From: an uncultured Lachnospiraceae bacterium
GTDB lineage: Bacteria > Bacillota > Clostridia > Lachnospirales > Lachnospiraceae
Length of the DNA stretch: 64,000 nucleotides
Assembly (NCBI GenBank): GCA_947164865.1
Contig: CAMUYA010000006.1
Location: 60,865 to 124,864, forward strand
Reading direction: 5' to 3'
Positions 9,062 to 17,491 of this stretch are shown in pieces. Both the position numbers and the translations under genes were made by a program. Under the pieces are notes generated by a model. That model did not search any database, was not told the DNA's origin, and saw only the letters and a list, made by a program, of their open reading frames with translations. The first letter of the stretch is position 1; the number at the start of each line of letters is the position of its first letter.

Positions 9062-10192
9062 ATGGTTCGTTTTAATATATATGATTTATATGATTTTGTA
9101 AGCATAGAATATGACAAAATTAATAGTCAGGTTGTACAGGAAGTATGTTTAAAAAATCGAAGAATGATTTATGTCACTAAGGATGAAAAATTATTTGGAT
9201 TTATCGGCTGGTCAGAGGCAAATTCATTTATTAACAATGGTGGAGAGAATATTATTAATAGAAAAGGAACCAGTATTATTGATTCTGAAACTTCTAGAGA
9301 AGAGGCTGTTTCTCTTTTTTCACATCACATGAACTGGAGTGGAATTCCAGTGACGGATTCAGAAGGGCACATTCTTTATGAATATTGCATTGATCAAGAG
9401 AAGTACTATCATGATTATGTTATACCTGAAGGAGAAGGAGTAAATAGGATTCCAAGAGATGAAAAAATAGTGGTTTCGATGACTTCACATGATGAAAGAC
9501 TACAGACTGTTTATCTAGCTTTGAAGAGCATAATGATACAAACCATGAAGGCAGACGAAATAGTGTTGTATCTCGCAAATGGTAGCGGTGATGGAGAAGT
9601 AAAATATGAGAATATGTTAAAAGAAGCTGGTGTCAAGATTATTCGCGGAAAAGAGGATATCAAATGTCATAAGAAGTACTATTATGCTATGCAGGAATAT
9701 AGAGATAGCGTTATTATAACCGCAGACGATGATAATATTTATGACGATAACTTTATTTCAGATTTGTACGATGCGCATTTAGCTAATAGGGACTCAATAA
9801 TATGTAAGATCGGGGATAGAATAGGGTATGAAAACGGAAACGTTTTGCCTTATATTCTTTGGAATGATAGTACGCCATCGGTCGATCCTGAATATCAAAT
9901 ATGCTTAAAAAGTGCAGCTGGGGTGTTGTATCCAGTTGGAGATTATCGAGAATTCTTTTTGAAAATAGATTTATTTACTAAATTATGTGAATATAATGAT
10001 GATTTATGGATAACCGCATGTGCACAAGAGATGGGAGTTTCTATTTTCAATATTGGAGCCAACTATTCACTGCCTATAAGGGGGACAGAATTAAATGCAT
10101 TATGGTCAGATAATGGTACTGCAAAAAGAAATGACTATTATGTAAATGAATTGAGGTCATATTTTAAAAGAGCGTTCCGGAGGTCGTGCTGA
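9062..10192 (+). CDS. Glycosyltransferase-like protein with CBS-like N-terminus
   Basis: Two parts are visible. Residues 1-120 look like a CBS/regulatory module: the pattern MIYVTKDEKLFGFIGW followed by SWxx-type repeats and GIPVTDSEGHILYEY resembles paired beta-alpha CBS halves. Residues 135-376 are a GT-A-like domain with VVSMTSHDERLQTVYLALKS, and ADDDNIYDDNF near residue 222 as the metal-binding acidic motif. The combination would suggest a nucleotide-gated sugar transferase, but that is inference. It stands alone, with 154 bases upstream and about 107 bases downstream that hold no gene. Confidence 0.6.
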   Translation: MVRFNIYDLYDFVSIEYDKINSQVVQEVCLKNRRMIYVTKDEKLFGFIGWSEANSFINNGGENIINRKGTSIIDSETSREEAVSLFSHHMNWSGIPVTDSEGHILYEYCIDQEKYYHDYVIPEGEGVNRIPRDEKIVVSMTSHDERLQTVYLALKSIMIQTMKADEIVLYLANGSGDGEVKYENMLKEAGVKIIRGKEDIKCHKKYYYAMQEYRDSVIITADDDNIYDDNFISDLYDAHLANRDSIICKIGDRIGYENGNVLPYILWNDSTPSVDPEYQICLKSAAGVLYPVGDYREFFLKIDLFTKLCEYNDDLWITACAQEMGVSIFNIGANYSLPIRGTELNALWSDNGTAKRNDYYVNELRSYFKRAFRRSC

Positions 10193-10299
10193 GATTATAA
10201 AATTTATGGCGGATGAGATTTTTAAGAAGTAATCTTGCCACAAAAGTTTAGTCAATTATTTGAAATCCCATTAAAAGGGTTGATTCACGGAGTATAAAG

Positions 10300-11073
10300 A
10301 TGAAAGTAGTTCTTTTGGCAGGTGGTTTTGGAACAAGAATATCAGAGGAATCACAGTTTAAACCGAAACCGATGATAGAAGTTGGTGGAATGCCTATACT
10401 GTGGCATATCATGAAACTCTATTCACATTATGGTTTCAACGAATTTATTATATGTGCAGGATATAAGCAGGAAGTAATTAAAGAATGGTTCGGTGATTAT
10501 TTTCTTCATACGTCGGATATTACCTTTGATTTCACGAAAGGAAATGAGGTGATAGTCCATAAAAAACATGCTGAACCATGGAAGGTTACAGTAGTTGATA
10601 CGGGACTTAATACTCTGACAGGTGGGCGTTTAAAAAGAATAGGGAAATATGTGGATGGAGAAGCATTCCTTATGACATATGGTGATGGCGTGTGCGATGT
10701 AGATTTAAATAAACTGATCGCTCATCATAAAGAGCATGGAAAGCTAGCTACACTTACAGCGGTTCAGCCAGAAGGACGTTTTGGAACAATGGATATGGAT
10801 GGAGATTATATAGGTTCATTCCGTGAAAAAAGCAAGGATGACACCGGCTGGATTAATGGTGGATTTATGGTGCTGGAGCCGGCAGTTCTTGATTATGTGA
10901 AAGACGATTTTGTTATGTTCGAAAGGGAACCACTAGAAAAACTCGCAAATGATGGTCAATTAGTAAATTATAAGCACTATGGTTTCTGGCAGTGTATGGA
11001 TACATTAAGAGACAAGCAAAAATTAGAAGAACTTTGGGCATCAGGACAGGCACCATGGAAGGTATGGGAATAA
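10300..11073 (+). CDS. rfbF: Glucose-1-phosphate cytidylyltransferase
   Basis: Makes CDP-glucose from CTP and glucose-1-phosphate, the first step to CDP-3,6-dideoxyhexoses. Signatures: VVLLAGGFGTRISEES, KPKPMIEVGGMPILWHIM, a YGDGVCDVD metal-binding segment near residue 127 and WINGGFMVLEP. The 257-residue length matches RfbF/DdhA. CGGAG lies before the ATG. Base composition from here on is less AT-rich than the first 10 kb, as if this sub-cluster has a separate origin. Its stop overlaps the rfbG start (TAATG). Confidence 0.95.
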   Translation: MKVVLLAGGFGTRISEESQFKPKPMIEVGGMPILWHIMKLYSHYGFNEFIICAGYKQEVIKEWFGDYFLHTSDITFDFTKGNEVIVHKKHAEPWKVTVVDTGLNTLTGGRLKRIGKYVDGEAFLMTYGDGVCDVDLNKLIAHHKEHGKLATLTAVQPEGRFGTMDMDGDYIGSFREKSKDDTGWINGGFMVLEPAVLDYVKDDFVMFEREPLEKLANDGQLVNYKHYGFWQCMDTLRDKQKLEELWASGQAPWKVWE

Positions 11074-12122
11074 TGGAGCTGGGTTTTTATAAGGGAAAAA
11101 AAGTATTATTGACAGGACATACTGGGTTCAAGGGCTCGTGGATGTCTGTAATGTTGGTAAATGCCGGCGCGGAGGTGATAGGTTATTCATCCTGTTCAAA
11201 GACAGAAACAAGATTGTTTGATATATGTGGAGTTAAGGACCAGATCACACATATAAAAGGCGATGTCAGGGATTTGGGACAGCTGCTGGATGTATTCAAA
11301 AAGTATCAGCCGGAAATCGTTATACATATGGCAGCCCAACCACTGGTAAGACTCAGTTATGAGGAACCTGTGGATACGTATAGTACCAACGTTATGGGGA
11401 CTGTGAACATATGTGAAGCAGTGCGAATGACAGGATCTGTAAGATCGTTCTTAAATGTCACTACGGACAAGGTCTATAAGAATAATGAGTGGGAGTGGGG
11501 GTATAGAGAAAATGACCCTCTTGATGGCTATGATCCATATAGTAATTCAAAGTCTTGTTCAGAACTTGTGACTCATAGCTTTAAATCATCATTTTTTACA
11601 GATGGCCGGGTGGCTGTATCTACAGCCAGAGCCGGAAATGTGATCGGGGGAGGAGACTTTGCGACTGATAGGATCATCCCGGACTGCATCAGGGCGGCTA
11701 TGGAGAACAAGGATATCATAGTACGAAATCCGTATTCAACACGGCCGTACCAACATGTATTGGAACCACTGTATGCTTATCTTATGATAGCAGCGAAACA
11801 GTACGAGGATCATAAGTATGCAGGGTGGTACAACGTTGGACCTGACGATAAAGATTGTTTACAGACAGGAGCTTTGGTCGATCTATTTGTTAAGTATTGG
11901 GGAGAAGGCCTTAAGTGGGTGAACCAGTATGATGGTGGACCGCATGAGGCAAACTTCCTTAAACTTGACTGCTCGAAACTCAAGGCCACGTTTGGGTGGA
12001 AACCGCATTGGGATATAGAGACAGCAGTAGAAAAGGTTGTAGAGTGGTCGAAAGTCTGGCTGGCAGGTGAGGATGTCAGATCTGTGATGGATAAACAAAT
12101 CGAGGAATTTTTGGAGGTATAG
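11073..12122 (+). CDS. rfbG: CDP-glucose 4,6-dehydratase
   Basis: Converts CDP-glucose to CDP-4-keto-6-deoxyglucose using bound NAD+. It is an extended SDR with VLLTGHTGFKGSWMS at the N-terminus (the family's GHTGFKGSW), HMAAQPLVRLSYEEP, TTDKVYKN with the catalytic threonine/acidic pair, and a Y-x-x-x-K at DPYSNSKSCSE. The ATG at 11073 overlaps the rfbF stop and has GGAAGG upstream; starts further upstream would add residues not seen in the family. 349 residues is standard. Confidence 0.94.
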   Translation: MELGFYKGKKVLLTGHTGFKGSWMSVMLVNAGAEVIGYSSCSKTETRLFDICGVKDQITHIKGDVRDLGQLLDVFKKYQPEIVIHMAAQPLVRLSYEEPVDTYSTNVMGTVNICEAVRMTGSVRSFLNVTTDKVYKNNEWEWGYRENDPLDGYDPYSNSKSCSELVTHSFKSSFFTDGRVAVSTARAGNVIGGGDFATDRIIPDCIRAAMENKDIIVRNPYSTRPYQHVLEPLYAYLMIAAKQYEDHKYAGWYNVGPDDKDCLQTGALVDLFVKYWGEGLKWVNQYDGGPHEANFLKLDCSKLKATFGWKPHWDIETAVEKVVEWSKVWLAGEDVRSVMDKQIEEFLEV

Positions 12123-12126
12123 ATTG

Positions 12127-13473
12127 ATGGCAGAATGGAGCAGCGAGACTGAGGCCAGAGAGAAGATCAAGGAATTGGTAGCGCAGTATTACCATGATTT
12201 CAAAGAGAAGAAGGACGGGTTTAAGCCTGGAGACCGTATCTCATATGCATCACGAGTGTTTGATGAGAAAGAGGTGCAGGCGCTTACTGATGCGACTCTT
12301 GATTTCTGGCTTACTACCGGCCGCTTTGCTGATAAGTTCGAGAAGGATTTCGCGTCTTGGATTGGTGTGAAGCATGCGCATCTAGTTAATTCCGGATCTT
12401 CTGCAAATCTCATCGCATTCACAGTTCTTACCGCACCGGAGCTCGGAGACCGACAGATCAAACGAGGTGACGAAGTGATCACCGTAGCTTGTGGGTTTCC
12501 GACAACTGTAGCGCCGATACTCCAGTATGGTGCTGTCCCGGTATTCGTGGATGTAACAGTTCCCCAGTACAACATAGATGTTACCAAGCTCGAGGGTGCA
12601 TTATCAGAGAAGACGAAGGCAGTAATGATAGCGCATACGTTGGGTAATCCGTTTGATCTAAAGGCAGTCAGGGAGTTCTGCGATAAGCATTCCCTTTGGC
12701 TGGTAGAAGATAATTGTGATGCTCTCGGCACTAAGTATACGATAGATGGGAAAACGAAGTATAGCGGTACATGGGGGGATATTGGAACCTCATCATTTTA
12801 TCCACCTCATCATATGACTATGGGAGAAGGCGGAGCAGTGTATACGGATGATCCGTTACTCCATCGTCTGATACTGTCATATCGTGACTGGGGACGTGAC
12901 TGCATATGTCCGTCCGGACAAGATGGTGTCTGTGGTCATCGGTTCGACAGACAGTTCGGGGAGCTTCCCTTCGGTTATGATCACAAATACACATACAGTC
13001 ACTTTGGATACAATCTAAAAGTTACGGATATGCAGGCAGCCGTAGGTTGTGAACAGTTAAAGAAATTCCCGAGTTTTATAGAACGCAGAAGGCATAACTG
13101 GGACAGGCTGCGTAAGGCATTAGAACCCGTGGCGGATAAGTTGATACTGCCGGAGCCGGCTGAGAACAGTGAACCTTCATGGTTTGGTTTCCTGATATCA
13201 GTAAAAAAAGAGAGTGGGTTGGATAGAAACAAGATCACAAAGTATGTTGAGAGTCATAATATTCAAACAAGGTTACTGTTTTCCGGTAATCTGATAAAAC
13301 ATCCTGCATTTGATCAGATCAGAGGTACGGATGCATACAGGGTGGCCGGAAGTTTGGAAGTAACAGATTTCGTTATGAACAATACATTTTGGATAGGTGT
13401 TTATCCCGGAATGACAGATGAAATGATCGATTATATGGCCGAGGTAATAATTGAAGCAGTGAACGAGGGATGA
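12127..13473 (+). CDS. rfbH: CDP-6-deoxy-L-threo-D-glycero-4-hexulose 3-dehydratase
   Basis: The E1 enzyme that removes the C3 hydroxyl in 3,6-dideoxyhexose synthesis. It has an aminotransferase fold in which the PLP lysine is replaced by histidine, seen here as YPPHHMTMGEGG. The iron-sulfur region with closely spaced cysteines is RDCICPSGQDGVCGHRF. PLP-binding segments VEDNCDALGTKY and VNSGSSANLIAF are present. The 448-residue length is typical. A TTG three bases earlier is possible, but the ATG at 12127 is preferred. E1 needs a flavin/Fe-S reductase (RfbI/DdhD type), which is not in this window. Confidence 0.94.
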   Translation: MAEWSSETEAREKIKELVAQYYHDFKEKKDGFKPGDRISYASRVFDEKEVQALTDATLDFWLTTGRFADKFEKDFASWIGVKHAHLVNSGSSANLIAFTVLTAPELGDRQIKRGDEVITVACGFPTTVAPILQYGAVPVFVDVTVPQYNIDVTKLEGALSEKTKAVMIAHTLGNPFDLKAVREFCDKHSLWLVEDNCDALGTKYTIDGKTKYSGTWGDIGTSSFYPPHHMTMGEGGAVYTDDPLLHRLILSYRDWGRDCICPSGQDGVCGHRFDRQFGELPFGYDHKYTYSHFGYNLKVTDMQAAVGCEQLKKFPSFIERRRHNWDRLRKALEPVADKLILPEPAENSEPSWFGFLISVKKESGLDRNKITKYVESHNIQTRLLFSGNLIKHPAFDQIRGTDAYRVAGSLEVTDFVMNNTFWIGVYPGMTDEMIDYMAEVIIEAVNEG

Positions 13474-13476
13474 TGG

Positions 13477-14346
13477 ATGATTTTTCTTATACTCGGTGGA
13501 AATGGATATATCGGAAGTAAGATAACAAGAGAACTATTTAACGATGGTCATACCGTTGTATGTACAAAGCGTGTTAATTCAAATCTTTCGAGAGTAGATG
13601 ATTTAGCCGATTTCATTCGATGGATTCCCGCTTCGATAGATGGAATCGAAGCGTCTATGCAAGAAATACATTATGATTACGTGCTGAATATGGTATGTAA
13701 TTATGGAAGGACAAACGTACTCTATGACGGAGTGATCGAGGCAAATATCGAGTTTCCGTTAAAAGTACTCAATACAATTGTTGAACATGGAACTGATAGA
13801 TTCCTGACTATAGGAACAGGACTGCCGGATGAGATTAACATGTATAGTTTCGCCAAGAAGATTTTTAGCGAATTTGGAAAGTTTTATGTTGACAAGCATG
13901 ATATCACATTTAATAGCTTACAGTTAGAGATGTTTTATGGTCCTGATGAGCCGAAAGACAGATTCATTCCATCAATGATCACTAAGATGATAAATGGTGA
14001 TCCGGTAGAAACAACTCTTGGAACACAGAGAAGGGATATTATTGCAGCTGAGGATGTTTTAAAAGCTATAAAAATGGTGATATTTTCAGACCTTAGCGGG
14101 TATAATGAGATTTCCGTTGGAACAGGGGTTGCTCCGACTGTTTCCGAACTGGTTGATTATATCTGGCAAGAGACCGGGAGAAGATCTGAAGTGCATAAAG
14201 GTGCGATCCCGATGCGAGAAGGGGAACCGGATTGCGTTGCGGATACGGCATTATTGAGGAGAATAGGGGAATGGAACCCAATTGACTGGAAAACGGGAAT
14301 AAAAGATATGATCAAACAGATGGAAGATAGAGAGGATAGAAAATGA
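13477..14346 (+). CDS. SDR reductase, probable CDP-paratose/abequose synthase
   Basis: An extended SDR with FLILGGNGYIGSKITRELF (G-x-x-G-x-x-G) and a Y-x-x-x-K at NMYSFAKKIF. It sits exactly where RfbS or RfbJ sits in Salmonella-type dideoxyhexose clusters, between rfbH and rfbE. It would therefore reduce the 4-keto group of the CDP-3,6-dideoxy intermediate. Because the next gene is a paratose 2-epimerase, CDP-paratose synthase (RfbS role) is the likelier product than abequose synthase. Sequence alone does not separate the two stereochemistries. It overlaps the next start by four bases. Confidence 0.78.
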   Translation: MIFLILGGNGYIGSKITRELFNDGHTVVCTKRVNSNLSRVDDLADFIRWIPASIDGIEASMQEIHYDYVLNMVCNYGRTNVLYDGVIEANIEFPLKVLNTIVEHGTDRFLTIGTGLPDEINMYSFAKKIFSEFGKFYVDKHDITFNSLQLEMFYGPDEPKDRFIPSMITKMINGDPVETTLGTQRRDIIAAEDVLKAIKMVIFSDLSGYNEISVGTGVAPTVSELVDYIWQETGRRSEVHKGAIPMREGEPDCVADTALLRRIGEWNPIDWKTGIKDMIKQMEDREDRK

Positions 14347-15362
14347 AACTATTGATTAATGGTGGATGTGGTTTTTTGGGTAGTAATCTTGCATCTTATG
14401 CGATAGAGCATGGATATGATGTGACAGTTTTTGATAATATGTCACGACTTGGATCCGACAAAAACAGAGAATGGCTCGGAACGCTCGGAAGTTTCACGTT
14501 CATTCATGGTGATACCAGAAATAAGAACGATGTTGAAAATGTGATCCGCGAGGGTCAGTTTGATGCGATCTTTCATTTGGCAGGACAAGTGACCATGACC
14601 AAATCGATCACTGATCCATACAAGGACTTTGAAGTAAATGCCATGGGTGCAATGAACGTGCTCGAGGCGATCCGTAAGTATAGTATGCAGACCGCTATCA
14701 TTTTTTCAAGTACGAATAAAGTATATGGTGATCTTGATTACTATAACTATGAAGAGACTGATACACGATATATATGTAAAGAATTTCCAAATGGTTTTGA
14801 TGAGTCTGTGCCTCTGGATTTTAGATCACCTTACGGATGCTCTAAAGGATGTGCAGATCAGTATATGTTAGATTTTTCACGCATTTACGGAGTAAGATCA
14901 GTAGTATTCCGTCATTCGTCGATGTATGGAAGCCGCCAGTTTGCGACTTATGATCAGGGCTGGGTAGGCTGGTTTGTGGCAAAAGCTATGGAAAAGTACC
15001 GGAATCCGGGAAGTGAACCATTTACTATTTCAGGCAATGGAAAACAGGTAAGAGATCTTTTGCAAGCCCAGGATATGATCAATTTGTACTTTACGGCGCT
15101 GGATCATATTGATGATATCTATGGTCAGGCGTATAACATTGGCGGAACTATGGCTCAGTCCTTGTCATTGCTAGAGTTGTTTGCAATGCTTGAGAAGGCC
15201 TTAGATATTAAGATGGAATATACAAAACTTCCCCCTAGACAGAGCGATCAGAAGGTGTTTGTAGCTGATATTTCTAAGATAAAAAACAAGATTGGTTGGG
15301 AACCAAAGGTAACAGCACTTGAAGGTGTGACTAAGATGATAGATTGGGTTAAGACAATATAA
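14343..15362 (+). CDS. rfbE: CDP-paratose 2-epimerase (CDP-tyvelose forming)
   Basis: Converts CDP-paratose to CDP-tyvelose. It closely follows the remembered Salmonella RfbE sequence: LLINGGCGFLGSNLASYA, FHLAGQVTMTKSI, FSSTNKVYGDL, SPYGCSKGCADQYMLD with the catalytic Tyr and Lys, FRHSSMYGSRQFATYDQG, and FTISGNGKQVRD. Such long blocks of identity make this one of the safer calls in the window. 339 residues is normal. It ends the sugar cluster; an AT-rich spacer with a toxin-like peptide follows. Confidence 0.94.
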   Translation: MKLLINGGCGFLGSNLASYAIEHGYDVTVFDNMSRLGSDKNREWLGTLGSFTFIHGDTRNKNDVENVIREGQFDAIFHLAGQVTMTKSITDPYKDFEVNAMGAMNVLEAIRKYSMQTAIIFSSTNKVYGDLDYYNYEETDTRYICKEFPNGFDESVPLDFRSPYGCSKGCADQYMLDFSRIYGVRSVVFRHSSMYGSRQFATYDQGWVGWFVAKAMEKYRNPGSEPFTISGNGKQVRDLLQAQDMINLYFTALDHIDDIYGQAYNIGGTMAQSLSLLELFAMLEKALDIKMEYTKLPPRQSDQKVFVADISKIKNKIGWEPKVTALEGVTKMIDWVKTI

Positions 15363-15422
15363 TATATTCTTTTCACTGTACTTTTTCGCACTACCTTCCA
15401 TCGAAAGAAGGAGGTGTTGCCT

Positions 15423-15560
15423 ATGGAAGAGACTATAGAAAGGCATGCTGGAGATGTTAGCGCTCATAAGTGCTATAGCATCGGTGATAAACGCCATTGT
15501 GGCTGTATTTGAGCTGGTGCGTAGTGAAGTGAAGAACAGGCATCAAAAAAGCACCCCCCT
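15423..15560 (+). CDS. Small hydrophobic toxin-like peptide, probably frameshifted
   Basis: A strong GAAGGAGGTG site precedes the ATG at 15423, but that frame runs only 29 codons (stop at 15510-15512). One frame over, from ATG 15445 or 15454, a peptide continues past the terminator stem: a hydrophobic LALISAIASVINAIVAVFEL stretch, then charged VRSEVKNRHQK. This shape (one membrane helix, basic tail, 3' end running into a terminator) resembles type I toxin or holin-like peptides of Firmicutes. A one-base frameshift joining the two frames is the simplest reading. A 68-nt piece of the gene recurs at 25203 with one mismatch. Confidence 0.45.
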
Positions 15561-15583
15561 GACCAAGGCTAGGTTGCTTTTTT
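15548..15583 (+). terminator. Rho-independent terminator overlapping the toxin-like ORF end
   Basis: AAAAAAGCACC pairs imperfectly with GGTTGCTTTTTT about 20 bases later, ending in a T-run. The stem lies inside the 3' end of the toxin-like frame, as is common in short toxin genes that share a terminator with an antisense RNA. Confidence 0.55.
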
Positions 15584-15669
15584 GTAACCTATAAACTAAG
15601 GTCTACCGTCTATCGGCAGTTCCTTTATGAAAAGATTATCATTATTCTGTTTTGTTGTCAATTGTTTTG

Positions 15670-15679
15670 AGGAATGAGG
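15670..15679 (+). repeat. Target-site duplication, left copy
   Basis: AGGAATGAGG, identical to 17351-17360 on the other side of the IS. Confidence 0.65.
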
Positions 15680-17350
15680 ACGGAGTAAACTTATTGTCAG
15701 TTGGAAAAGGTTAGAAAGGTCCCTTAGAATTATAGAATTCTCTGATCCATTTCATTTTACTCCCAGCTATCAATAAGGTCAATCATCACAGATTTCCTAT
15801 CTGTTCGCGGATTGACAGAGTTTTCTTAACTGTACTGTTTATCCCAAGTGTTGCCTGAAGACGTTCTATGTATGAGTATGCTTCCCGCTGCTCTTTCGTA
15901 TACCTTGTTCGCTCAACAGCATCAACCATACCATCGGTTCCGGTCATCTTAAGGCGGCTCTGAAGTTCTCTTTCGCGACGATATCTTACAAGATCAACTA
16001 CTTTCGCGCGGCCATTATTCCTTACATAACAGCGTAGCTTGCACATACGGTCACACCCGGTCTCGCTCCACCCCATAGGGCGCGAACTCATCCTGTCTGA
16101 AAGCACGTTGCTGACATGCCCTTCCGCACTGCATCCGTAAACATGTTTATCGTGAAAGGCTTTCTGTATCGCTTCCCAGTTGTTTTCAAAATATACCCTT
16201 ACATCATCTGTCACATCGTTTCTGCCGGTCCTTGTTGCGATCCTTGTCAGAAGCTTTTTAGCGGCAAGAAGCTTGTCTTTATAGATATACTTATAGAATC
16301 GCCCTTTTGTTTCATTCCTGCTCCTTTTATCAGGATCAAGATTTGCAACACGGTTGATGTATTTCATAAGATGGAACTTATCTGCAACGAAAACGCCCTT
16401 ATATATGTGGTCAACCCCGGCTTTTATCCATCCACCTCCATCACCGCTTATATATACCCTTTTCAGACTGTCCAGGTCATAATTAGCCTCAATATATTTT
16501 TCAACCTGATCCCAAAGCTGCCCATTCTTTTCGGGTCCGGAATAAAGTCCGCTGAAATAGTGCGTATCCACAAGCGTTCTGCGGCCCTCACAGACTTCTT
16601 CCTTTCCTTCGAAAAGGTATATGAGTTTTCCAATCATACACCCTTCTTCGTTACCGTCCTTTTGTCTGTGGATATGATCCTCATCAGCCTCGATATGCAG
16701 ATAATCTACCTGCTTTTTCTCTTCCACGGGCAGTGGTTCCGCCTCCGGAATAACCTCCTCGATGGCATGGATCTTATTCATTACCGTTGTCTTTGTTATA
16801 GTCTCGTTTTTAGTACTGAGGGATTCTGCGGCATGCTGGTATGAATACACTTCTGACTCGTTCAGTATCTTTGCTTCAGCCATTGATGTGAGTCTTTCAT
16901 GTTCAGGCAGCTTTAACAGTTCATCAAGTATATAGCAGTATTTCCCACTTTCCTTTTCTTTAAAGAGGGTGTGCTTAAAAACAATATCTCCAACGGTTGA
17001 GACAAGGCTTCTGTCATCAAGCCGCTGTATGTTATAGTCCTTCTTTCTCAGGCTACTGTGACGGATCATCTCGTCTGCTGCGGTAAGCGAATTACCAAGG
17101 ATCCGGCTTGCAAACTTATGGCTTGCTTGGTATACAGCATGCTCGTATTCCGGGAATTTACCAAGATCGATAAAGAAATCATCCTCCGCTGCTAATACTT
17201 CTTTCACTAATTCCTCGATTAATGCTATAATGTTCATGGGTGTTGGCACTCCTTCCGGTTTGTTTTTTTGGTCGAAAACTATTATACCTCAGGGGCCATC
17301 ACCCTTTCTATTTATTTTCTTTAATCAACTGACAAAATCTTTACTCCATT
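15680..17350 (-). mobile_element. ISLre2-family insertion sequence
   Basis: About 1.67 kb. The ends carry an imperfect inverted repeat: GGAGTAAACTTATTGTCAGTTG at 15682-15703 pairs with 17326-17347 (19 of 22 positions). Immediately outside, the 10-mer AGGAATGAGG is directly repeated at 15670-15679 and 17351-17360. That fits a target-site duplication of about 9 bp, which is my recollection for this family, with one base of chance extension. The exact tips (ACGG and CATT) are inferred from the repeat boundaries. The single transposase gene is intact, so the insertion looks recent. Confidence 0.75.
15786..17249 (-). CDS. ISLre2-family transposase (UPF0236)
   Basis: 487 residues, apparently full length. 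Features recognised from the family: a central VDYLHIEADEDHIHRQ with acidic residues, RVYISGDGGGWIKAG, FVADKFHLMKYINR, and a late CSAEGHVSNVLSDRMSSRP followed by GWSETGCDRMCKLR. It reads leftward and occupies nearly all of the element. No frameshift or internal stop, so it could be active. Antisense frames over it are shadows. It lies between the CDP-tyvelose cluster and the DUF4869 unit and separates their transcription. Confidence 0.9.
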   Translation of the reverse strand: MPTPMNIIALIEELVKEVLAAEDDFFIDLGKFPEYEHAVYQASHKFASRILGNSLTAADEMIRHSSLRKKDYNIQRLDDRSLVSTVGDIVFKHTLFKEKESGKYCYILDELLKLPEHERLTSMAEAKILNESEVYSYQHAAESLSTKNETITKTTVMNKIHAIEEVIPEAEPLPVEEKKQVDYLHIEADEDHIHRQKDGNEEGCMIGKLIYLFEGKEEVCEGRRTLVDTHYFSGLYSGPEKNGQLWDQVEKYIEANYDLDSLKRVYISGDGGGWIKAGVDHIYKGVFVADKFHLMKYINRVANLDPDKRSRNETKGRFYKYIYKDKLLAAKKLLTRIATRTGRNDVTDDVRVYFENNWEAIQKAFHDKHVYGCSAEGHVSNVLSDRMSSRPMGWSETGCDRMCKLRCYVRNNGRAKVVDLVRYRRERELQSRLKMTGTDGMVDAVERTRYTKEQREAYSYIERLQATLGINSTVKKTLSIREQIGNL

Positions 17351-17360
17351 AGGAATGAGG
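17351..17360 (+). repeat. Target-site duplication, right copy
   Basis: AGGAATGAGG, identical to 15670-15679. The two copies bracket the insertion sequence exactly at its inverted-repeat tips. Confidence 0.65.
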
Positions 17361-17398
17361 TCGGTTGTCATTTTTAAAAGGATAGCCGAATTGTAAAC

Positions 17399-17438
17399 CC
17401 CCCTGATTTATGGTAGTATAATACTATAAATCAGGGGG
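17399..17438 (+). promoter_or_regulatory. Palindromic promoter/operator of the DUF4869 unit
   Basis: CCCCCTGATTTAT at 17399-17411 is the exact reverse complement of 17426-17438. A TATAAT (17417-17422) lies in the loop between the arms and could serve as the -10 box; a -35 is not obvious. A protein or hairpin binding here would control the two genes that start at 17492. The arm next to a -10 suggests a repressor operator. Confidence 0.55.
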
Positions 17439-17491
17439 TGTGTATTATTCAAATAAATTTTGGTAATCTTTCGCATGAGAAAGGATAAGTG

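Noticed and set aside
10992..11072. Longer N-terminus for rfbG
   Set aside because: The extra 27 codons overlap rfbF and do not match the family, which begins near the G-H-T-G-F-K-G-S-W motif.
12189..12731. 180-codon reverse frame over rfbH
   Set aside because: Shadow of a well-supported gene; low-complexity serine and arginine composition and no start signal.
16116..16844. Long open frame antisense to the transposase
   Set aside because: It lies wholly inside the transposase in the opposite direction, has no ribosome site and no recognisable domain. The transposase frame shows clear family motifs.
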